DNA from: an uncultured Clostridia bacterium
GTDB taxonomy: Bacteria > Bacillota > Clostridia > TANB77 > CAG-508
DNA length: 8,498 bases
Assembly (NCBI GenBank): GCA_948517135.1
Contig: CAORJJ010000032.1
Coordinates: forward strand, 1-8,498
Direction of reading: 5' to 3'
Shown: piece after piece, positions 1 to 5,044 of the stretch
How the letters are laid out: every line of letters begins with the position of its first letter
How positions within the stretch are numbered: the first letter of the stretch is position 1
Notes under the pieces: model-generated
The model's input: the letters and a program-made list of their open reading frames with translations, nothing else
Told to the model about the DNA's origin: nothing
Database searches by the model: none
Position numbers and translations under genes: made by a program

Positions 1-636
1 ATTTATACAGCCTTATATAAAAAATTTAATTTCTTAGAAGAATTTGATATTATGAAAAATATGAATTTTGGAAATACGGATAAAAAAGTTAAGTGTTTTG
101 GAATAGATAAAGAAAGTGATGAAACATTATATAAAAATCTTGAAGTTACTTATTATGAATGGAATGAAGATACTTGGGAATATATTATAAGATTAAAAAC
201 TAAAGAGAATGAAGAAATTATCCTAGCTAAACTTAGAGAAGAAAATGACTTTAATGAAACGTATAATAATATTATAGAACTTGAAAGTACATATGAAGAC
301 TCAAATGAATTTAGAAAAGATGATATTTTAATAATTCCATATATAAAATTAAATTGTTTGATAAATTATGAAGAGTTATGTGGAAAAGAAATAAAAGAAA
401 GTGATGGGTTATTTATTGTAAATGCAATTCAAAGTATAGAATTTTCTATGAATCCTAAAGGCGGAGAACTATTTTCTCAAGCATCTATGCAAACAGATTC
501 ACTATCAGCTCCACCAATGAAAGCTCGTAAATTGAATTTTTGTGAACCATGTTATCTTTTTATAAAAGAAAAAGATAAAGAAAAACCTTACTTTGCAGTG
601 AAAGTAGATACAAAATTTGTTGAAACTATCAATTAG
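1..636 (+). CDS. Serpin-like protein, C-terminal part (5' end outside window)
   Basis: The frame is open to the first base of the window, so the Met at 52, which has only a weak AGAAG before it, is probably internal and the gene is partial; 211 residues are visible. I recognise a serpin-like C-terminal half. Numbering from the Met at 52: an IPYIKL strand (95-100, cf. LPKL in serpins), then IQSIEFS leading into a hinge-like NPKGGE (134-139), then a loop reaching LSAPP (151-155), then a CEPCYLFI...KPYFAVKV end (164-185) that parallels the serpin PF-F-I...P-F-GKV end. Aligned by memory to alpha-1-antitrypsin, the loop has the same length and the same Ser-x-Pro-Pro after P1, predicting P1-P1' Leu151-Ser152. 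The hinge is odd: bulky Leu140/Phe141 stand where inhibitory serpins have small residues. It may therefore be a non-inhibitory or divergent member. Whether it is secreted cannot be seen. Its neighbour is an exported caspase-like protein. Confidence 0.6.
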   Translation: MYTALYKKFNFLEEFDIMKNMNFGNTDKKVKCFGIDKESDETLYKNLEVTYYEWNEDTWEYIIRLKTKENEEIILAKLREENDFNETYNNIIELESTYEDSNEFRKDDILIIPYIKLNCLINYEELCGKEIKESDGLFIVNAIQSIEFSMNPKGGELFSQASMQTDSLSAPPMKARKLNFCEPCYLFIKEKDKEKPYFAVKVDTKFVETIN

Positions 637-647
637 ATTAATATGAT
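620..647 (+). promoter_or_regulatory. Candidate promoter of the secreted caspase-like gene
   Basis: TTGAAA (620-625, five of six bases of the -35 consensus) and TATGAT (642-647, five of six of the -10) are separated by 16 bases. The -35 lies in the last codons of the upstream serpin-like gene. The predicted start near 654 would give a leader of about 32 bases before the ATG at 686. The gene could thus be transcribed alone, although read-through from upstream is also possible because no terminator separates the two genes. Confidence 0.45.
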
Positions 648-660
648 GTAATATATTAAT
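637..660. repeat. AT-only inverted repeat in the serpin/caspase-like gap
   Basis: Eight-base perfect arms ATTAATAT (637-644) and ATATTAAT (653-660) flank an 8-base loop. The left arm overlaps the candidate -10 element, so it could be an operator. It contains no G or C in the stem and no T-tract directly follows, so I do not call it a terminator. In DNA this AT-rich, chance is a serious alternative. Confidence 0.25.
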
Positions 661-685
661 AAATATTTTAAAAGGAGGGATAGTA

Positions 686-1996
686 ATGATTAAAAAGATC
701 AAAATTACTATTTTACTGTTGATTTTTACAATAATAATTTTTATTTCTAATTATTCGTTAGCAGTGAATTTTGCAACTACAGTTGGAACAGAAAATTATG
801 CAGCTTTTGGCACTGAAGCTATTACAACTACCAATCTTACATACACTGCAGCTCAATATTATGAAGACATGGGATATTATGGAACTAAAAAGCTGGTAGA
901 TCCAAGTTATTTATTATTAGTATCTAATTTGGTTGGAAAAGTTCAATTATTTTGTACACATGGTAGCGTAGATTCTATAAGTTATAAAAGTTATACTGGA
1001 ATTACAACGTTAGAAACTCATATGGAAGGGTCTTACGAAATGATTGGAGTTCCAGATGTTGCAAGAAGTATGTGGAAAAATAATACTGCATTAGTAACAT
1101 ATATAGCTTGTAATACAGCTGGTGAAAATGGTGAATATTCATATGATTCTTTGGCATGCAAAACAGTCTCAGATGGGGGAGTTAGACTTTCATTGGGATT
1201 TACAACAGAAGTTCCATATGGAGTCTCAGAAAAATGGTCTGAGAGATATCATTCAAAATTGAAACAAGGTGCAGGAGTTTGGGATTCAATGGATTATGCT
1301 AATTCTGATCCATATTTTGCAATATGGGCGGTTATGGATAAAAGAGATATAAGAAAGTGTTGTCTATTTAAAGATGAATTTACGGATGAAAATTTAGTAA
1401 TAAATAAATATATTAATAGTGAATTAAATTCAATATCTGATACATATAGTATAGATTTGAGAAAAGATGAAAATATTTTAAAATCAAAAATTGCTATTAA
1501 AGAAAATGCAGATGATGCAATTGCTGAGTATTTAAGTAAATATGATAGCAACTTTAATATAAAAGATTATGAAATTGGGAGAAGTTCTTGTTGCACTGTA
1601 AGTATAGATAAAAATAAAGAAGAAAAACAAATAGACTATATATATTTAGGGTTTAAATTGGGAGATTTTTACACAAATAAAGGATATGTAGCGAAGGTTG
1701 AAAATGGAAATGTTATTGCTATTTATGATAATATGAAGGATTCTATAAAGAATAATGATATATTATTAGATAGAGAAAAGTTTTATGTTAGTAATAATTC
1801 AATTAATTTAATGAAAATGAAAGAAAATATTTTATCTCAAAGTAAACTAGAAAATGTTTCTATTGAAGAAGATGTGAAATATTATTATGATATTGAAAAT
1901 GATAAGAAGTATGTAATTATTCCAGTTAGAAGTGAAGTTGATGATGGTAATGGTGGGAAAGATTTATTAGTAGATACAGTTACATATGAAATTTAA
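686..1996 (+). CDS. Secreted caspase/CHAT-like cysteine peptidase-fold protein
   Basis: The ATG at 686 follows an excellent ribosome binding site, AAAGGAGGG at 670-678. The 436-residue product starts with a Sec signal peptide: lysines at 3, 4 and 6, a hydrophobic core from about 7 to 20, and likely cleavage after Ser-Leu-Ala26. Residues about 40-215 look like a clan CD (caspase/CHAT) fold: a hydrophobic strand leads to Thr-His92-Gly-Ser, a second strand, about 50 residues later, to YIAC142NTA, and a later segment (GFTTEVPYGVSEKW...YHSKL...GVWDSMDYA) has the CHAT-domain end pattern. His92 and Cys142 are the predicted dyad. The C-terminal half (about 235-436) has no catalytic motifs; its final part (YYYDIEND, then strands) resembles PepSY-like domains and could be inhibitory or wall-associated. 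There is no LPxTG anchor. It carries vicinal Cys pairs at 225/226 and 302/303. I infer an extracellular protease; the substrate is unknown. It lies 49 bases after a serpin-like gene and ends at a hairpin. Confidence 0.65.
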   Translation: MIKKIKITILLLIFTIIIFISNYSLAVNFATTVGTENYAAFGTEAITTTNLTYTAAQYYEDMGYYGTKKLVDPSYLLLVSNLVGKVQLFCTHGSVDSISYKSYTGITTLETHMEGSYEMIGVPDVARSMWKNNTALVTYIACNTAGENGEYSYDSLACKTVSDGGVRLSLGFTTEVPYGVSEKWSERYHSKLKQGAGVWDSMDYANSDPYFAIWAVMDKRDIRKCCLFKDEFTDENLVINKYINSELNSISDTYSIDLRKDENILKSKIAIKENADDAIAEYLSKYDSNFNIKDYEIGRSSCCTVSIDKNKEEKQIDYIYLGFKLGDFYTNKGYVAKVENGNVIAIYDNMKDSIKNNDILLDREKFYVSNNSINLMKMKENILSQSKLENVSIEEDVKYYYDIENDKKYVIIPVRSEVDDGNGGKDLLVDTVTYEI

Positions 1997-2002
1997 TTAA
2001 TT

Positions 2003-2036
2003 AAAAAGAACTAGAAAATATTTTCTAGTTCTTTTT
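2003..2036. terminator. Bidirectional intrinsic terminator between convergent genes
   Basis: There is a perfect 16-base inverted repeat, AAAAAGAACTAGAAAA (2003-2018) and its complement (2021-2036), with a nominal TA loop. Each strand ends the stem in a run of five Ts, so it can stop transcription from both sides. The right arm also carries the last three sense codons and the TAG stop (2025-2027 on the minus strand) of the radical SAM gene. The stem is AT-rich around an AGAACTAG core. Confidence 0.85.
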
Positions 2037-2936
2037 ATAATATTTTCCTTGCCATAAATCGTTTTCTTCTAAAAATTTATTTATTCCATTAAGAATCCAT
2101 TTTTTATGAGAATTCCAACTAGGTGCTAAAAGTAAATCTTTTGGTGCATCCCCTGAAATTTTGTGAATTACAATGTTAGGATTAATATGAGTTAAAATAT
2201 ATGAGGCAGTACTTATATAAGATTCTAGTGTAATTGGAGTGTAAACATTGTTTTTATACATTTCAGCTAAAATTGTATTTTCTAGAATATAAGTAGAATG
2301 AATTTTTAATCCTTGAATATTATGATTATTTATGAAATTTATAGTATTTTTTATATCCTCAAAATTTTCGTTAGGAAGTCCTATCATTATATGAGCTACA
2401 ATTTCAATATTATATTTATTTAAAAGTTTTACAGCATCTGTGAAACTTTTACTCAAGTAGCCTCTGTTAATTAATATTCCAGTATCATCATTAGAAGTTT
2501 GAAGACCCAGTTCAACCCAGACATCAACTCTTTCTTTGTAAGAAGCAATCAATTTGCAGATTTCTTCATTAATACAATCAGGACGAGTAGCAATAGCTAA
2601 AGCAACAATTCTATTATCAATTAAGGCAGAATCATATTTTTCTTTCAAATTTTTTAAAGAATCATATGTATTTGTAAAATTTTGAAAATATGCAATAAAC
2701 TTATTTGCGCGCTCTGCTTTGTAACTTTCAAAATAATTTTTAATTTGCAAACTAATATCTGTTTTTTTTATATGTTCTCCTGAACCTTTTTCACTACAAA
2801 AAATGCATCCATGTGTAGATATTTTTCCATCTCTATTTGGACAAGTGAAACCACCATCAATACATATTTTTAAAGTTCTTTCACCAAATTTATTTTTCAA
2901 ATATTTATTTAAACGATTATATCTATCTTTTTCCAT
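2025..2936 (-). CDS. mnmL: TIGR01212-family radical SAM protein (YtqA/MnmL)
   Basis: The 303-residue protein belongs to the YtqA/YhcC radical SAM family. The [4Fe-4S] motif is Cys32-x11-Cys44-x2-Cys47, in the family context DGGFTCPNRDG...GCIFC. Further family signatures follow: YFQNFTNTY (83-91), ATRPDC (116-121), ELGLQT (142-147), GLPNE (186-190) and ISGDAP (260-265). In Bacillus subtilis, YtqA (MnmL) has been linked to converting cmnm5(s2)U to nm5(s2)U in tRNA, before methylation by MnmM (YtqB); that role here is inferred from family membership, and no mnmM lies in the window. I chose the ATG at 2936 because the family similarity begins there; a TTG 33 bases further upstream would add 11 unrelated hydrophobic residues and lies upstream of the -10 element. 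No Shine-Dalgarno sequence precedes the ATG. The gene is convergent with the caspase-like gene and divergent from the ABC-F gene. Confidence 0.9.
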   Translation of the reverse strand: MEKDRYNRLNKYLKNKFGERTLKICIDGGFTCPNRDGKISTHGCIFCSEKGSGEHIKKTDISLQIKNYFESYKAERANKFIAYFQNFTNTYDSLKNLKEKYDSALIDNRIVALAIATRPDCINEEICKLIASYKERVDVWVELGLQTSNDDTGILINRGYLSKSFTDAVKLLNKYNIEIVAHIMIGLPNENFEDIKNTINFINNHNIQGLKIHSTYILENTILAEMYKNNVYTPITLESYISTASYILTHINPNIVIHKISGDAPKDLLLAPSWNSHKKWILNGINKFLEENDLWQGKYYKKN

Positions 2937-2942
2937 GAAATT

Positions 2943-2951
2943 ATTATAACA
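2943..2951 (-). promoter_or_regulatory. Extended -10 promoter of the radical SAM gene (leaderless?)
   Basis: On the minus strand, TGTTATAAT (2951 to 2943) is a perfect extended -10 element. A weak -35 candidate (TTTTGT, 2971-2966) lies 17 bases upstream. Counting seven bases from the end of the -10 puts transcription start exactly on 2936, the A of the predicted start codon. No ribosome binding site is visible, which fits a leaderless mRNA. Confidence 0.65.
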
Positions 2952-2975
2952 GAATAGATATAAAAACAAAAGTCT

Positions 2976-3003
2976 TTGAAAAAATAATACTTCATGTTAT
3001 AAT
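2976..3003 (+). promoter_or_regulatory. Strong promoter of the ABC-F gene
   Basis: TTGAAA (2976-2981), a 16-base spacer and a perfect TATAAT (2998-3003) preceded by TGT form a strong vegetative-type promoter with an extended -10. Start is predicted near 3010, about 20 bases before the ATG at 3031. The short leader leaves no room for the attenuator or leader peptide often found before ABC-F antibiotic-resistance genes. Confidence 0.75.
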
Positions 3004-3014
3004 ATCATGGAAAT

Positions 3015-3021
3015 AGAGAGG
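3015..3021 (+). promoter_or_regulatory. Ribosome binding site that sets the ABC-F start
   Basis: AGAGAGG lies nine bases before the ATG at 3031. It supports that start over the in-frame ATG at 3007, which is only three bases after the -10 hexamer and so lies upstream of the predicted transcription start. Confidence 0.6.
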
Positions 3022-3030
3022 TTTAAGAAA

Positions 3031-4929
3031 ATGAATTACAGAATAACAAATGGTTCAGTATCATATGGAGCTGAAACAATTTTAGAAGAAATAAATTTTA
3101 ATGTAAAAGGAAAAGAAAAAGTAGCAATAGTGGGTAGAAACGGATGTGGAAAATCTACTCTATTAAAAGCACTTATAGATAATGAACTACTTTCAGAAGG
3201 CGTTGGAATAGATAAATTTAGTGTATATAAAGAAAGTGTTAAAGAAATTGGATATTTAAAGCAAATAGATTTTGAAGATGATAATATAACAATGCTAGAT
3301 GAAATTTTAAAAGTTTATCAAGAAATAATTGATTTAGAGAGAAAGATAGAAAACTTAGTTATAAAAATGCAAACAGATTCTTCAGAAGAAACTGCAAAAG
3401 AATACTCTAAGCTTCACGATAGATATGAATTTTTAGATGGTTATACATACAAAAAAGAATATGAAACTGCAATTAATAAATTTGGATTTTCAAATGAAGA
3501 TAAATATAAAAAAATAAGTGAATTTTCAGGTGGACAGAGAACTAAAATTGCATTTATAAAGTTACTTTTAAGCAAACCAGATTTATTACTTTTAGATGAA
3601 CCAACAAATCATTTAGATATAACTACAATAGAATGGCTTGAAAGTTATCTTAAAAATTATTCTAAGGCAGTAGTAATAGTTTCACATGATAGAATGTTTT
3701 TAAATAAAATTGTAGATAAAATATATGAAATTGAATATGGAACAATTACAGAATATTCAGGAGATTATGAATTTTTTGAAAAACAAAAAAGAATAAATTA
3801 TGAAAGGCAATTAAAAGATTTTGAATTTCAACAAAAAGAAATAAAAAGATTAAATGATATAGCAGATAGATTTAGGTATAAGCCATCAAAAGCAAAAATG
3901 GCATTATCAAAATTAAAGCAAATTGAAAGAATGGTTAAAGTTGAAGAACCTAATAAATATGATTTAAAGACTTTTAAAACAAATTTCGAAATAAAACAGG
4001 AAAGTGGGAATAATGTTTTAACAGTTGAAAATTTGGAAATAGGATATAATAATCCTTTATCTAAATGTTCATTTAATTTATATAAAGGACAAAGGCTTGG
4101 AATAATAGGTAGTAATGGAACAGGTAAATCTACTTTGTTAAAAACATTAGTGGGAAATATTAAACCAATAAGTGGAACATATACATTTGGACATAATGTA
4201 CAAATTGGGTATTTTGATCAGCAAATGCTTGGAATTAATAATGATAAAACGGTATTTGATGATTTTTATGAAGAATTTCCAGAACTTACAGTAACAGAGG
4301 TAAGAAATTCATTAGGTGCATTTATGTTTTCAGGTGAAGAGGTATTTAAAGAAGTAAAAATGCTTTCAGGTGGTGAAAAAGTAAGATTATCACTTAGCAA
4401 AATTTTGAAAAAGGGTTCAAATCTTTTAATACTTGATGAGCCAACAAATCATATGGATATTGTAGGAAAAGAAAGCTTAGAAAATATGCTTAAAAACTAT
4501 AAAGGAACATTGATATTTGTTTCACATGATAGATTTTTTGTCAAAAAGATTGCTGATTCAATTTTAAGTTTTGAAAATGGGAAAGTTACATATTATCCAT
4601 ATGGATATGATTATTATTTAGAAAAAAGGGAAGATGAAGTTTCATTACAAGTAAAAGAAATTAAAACAGAAAAAAATCAAAAGAAAACATATATAAATCC
4701 ATTAAAAGAAAAAGAAAAAATTGAAAGAAAAATTAAGAAACTAGAAGAAGTAATTTCTAAAAAAGAAGAGGAAATTTCAAATTTGCAAAATGAACTTACA
4801 AAAGAAGAAATTTACTCAGACTATGTAAAAGTTGGAGAAATTCAAGATAAAATTTCTGTTTTAAACAAAGAAATTGAAGATAACATGATTTCTTGGGAAG
4901 AACTTCAAGAACAATATAGTGAAATTTAG
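3031..4929 (+). CDS. ABC-F family ATPase (ribosome-associated)
   Basis: The 632-residue protein has two fused ATP-binding domains and no membrane segments, the mark of ABC-F translation factors, which bind the ribosomal E site and act on stalled or paused ribosomes. Domain 1 has Walker A GRNGCGKST (35-43), signature SGGQ (166-169), Walker B LLLLDEPTNHLD with catalytic Glu190, and the SHDR switch His at 219. A charged helical linker (about 245-305), which reaches towards the peptidyl-transferase centre in this family, contains the FRYKPSKAKMALSKLKQIE stretch. Domain 2 has GSNGTGKST (360-368), LSGGE (445-449), LLILDEPTNHMD with Glu470, and SHDR with His499. A Lys/Glu-rich coiled coil occupies about 555-632. 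Length and this C-terminal extension suggest the YdiF/YfmR type rather than a drug-resistance type, but I cannot fix the subfamily. Both catalytic sites are intact. The gene has its own promoter and terminator, so it is monocistronic. Confidence 0.93.
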   Translation: MNYRITNGSVSYGAETILEEINFNVKGKEKVAIVGRNGCGKSTLLKALIDNELLSEGVGIDKFSVYKESVKEIGYLKQIDFEDDNITMLDEILKVYQEIIDLERKIENLVIKMQTDSSEETAKEYSKLHDRYEFLDGYTYKKEYETAINKFGFSNEDKYKKISEFSGGQRTKIAFIKLLLSKPDLLLLDEPTNHLDITTIEWLESYLKNYSKAVVIVSHDRMFLNKIVDKIYEIEYGTITEYSGDYEFFEKQKRINYERQLKDFEFQQKEIKRLNDIADRFRYKPSKAKMALSKLKQIERMVKVEEPNKYDLKTFKTNFEIKQESGNNVLTVENLEIGYNNPLSKCSFNLYKGQRLGIIGSNGTGKSTLLKTLVGNIKPISGTYTFGHNVQIGYFDQQMLGINNDKTVFDDFYEEFPELTVTEVRNSLGAFMFSGEEVFKEVKMLSGGEKVRLSLSKILKKGSNLLILDEPTNHMDIVGKESLENMLKNYKGTLIFVSHDRFFVKKIADSILSFENGKVTYYPYGYDYYLEKREDEVSLQVKEIKTEKNQKKTYINPLKEKEKIERKIKKLEEVISKKEEEISNLQNELTKEEIYSDYVKVGEIQDKISVLNKEIEDNMISWEELQEQYSEI

Positions 4930-4955
4930 GGACGCTCCTTAAATTTCACTTTTTT
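4918..4955 (+). terminator. Intrinsic terminator of the ABC-F gene
   Basis: Arms 4918-4932 and 4936-4950 form a 15-pair stem (one G-T pair) with a three-base CGC loop, followed by TTTTT. The left arm begins inside the last codons, and the TAG stop (4927-4929) is part of the stem. This separates the ABC-F unit from the helicase unit. Confidence 0.88.
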
Positions 4956-4981
4956 GTTATAAAAATTTAATACATTTGAAA

Positions 4982-5010
4982 TAGAAATAAAAATGCTGTA
5001 TTGCTATAAT
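4982..5010 (+). promoter_or_regulatory. Extended -10 promoter of the helicase unit
   Basis: TATAAT at 5005-5010 is preceded by TGC, giving an extended -10. A weak -35 candidate TAGAAA (4982-4987, four of six bases) is 17 bases upstream; TTGAAA at 4976-4981 is a better hexamer but 23 bases away, too far. Start near 5017 gives a leader of about 28 bases. Confidence 0.6.
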
Positions 5011-5035
5011 AATATTGAGATAATATATATTGTAC

Positions 5036-5041
5036 GGGGGA
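5036..5041 (+). promoter_or_regulatory. Atypical G-run ribosome binding site of the helicase gene
   Basis: GGGGGA lies three bases before the ATG at 5045. It is close and G-rich rather than the usual AGGAGG. It favours ATG 5045 over the in-frame TTG at 5030, for which the G-run would be coding sequence. Confidence 0.5.
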
Positions 5042-5044
5042 AAA

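Noticed and set aside
505..702. Minus-strand open frame of 65 residues opposite the serpin-like gene
   Set aside because: It lies mostly antisense to a better-supported gene, is dominated by Phe/Ile from AT-rich sequence, and has no ribosome binding site.
1294..1551. Minus-strand open frame of 85 residues inside the caspase-like gene
   Set aside because: Fully antisense to a gene with a strong ribosome binding site and signal peptide; its hydrophobicity is a by-product of AT-rich codons.
3007..3030. Upstream in-frame ATG for the ABC-F gene
   Set aside because: It lies three bases after the -10 hexamer, before the predicted transcription start, and the ribosome binding site serves the ATG at 3031.
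3031..4929. ABC-F gene as an antibiotic-resistance determinant
   Set aside because: Short leader with no attenuator, vegetative promoter, and a long C-terminal coiled coil of housekeeping type; no sequence feature points to a drug.
4951..5044. Small RNA or riboswitch before the helicase
   Set aside because: The gap is short, AT-rich and explained by the terminator tail and the promoter; no conserved structure is recognisable.
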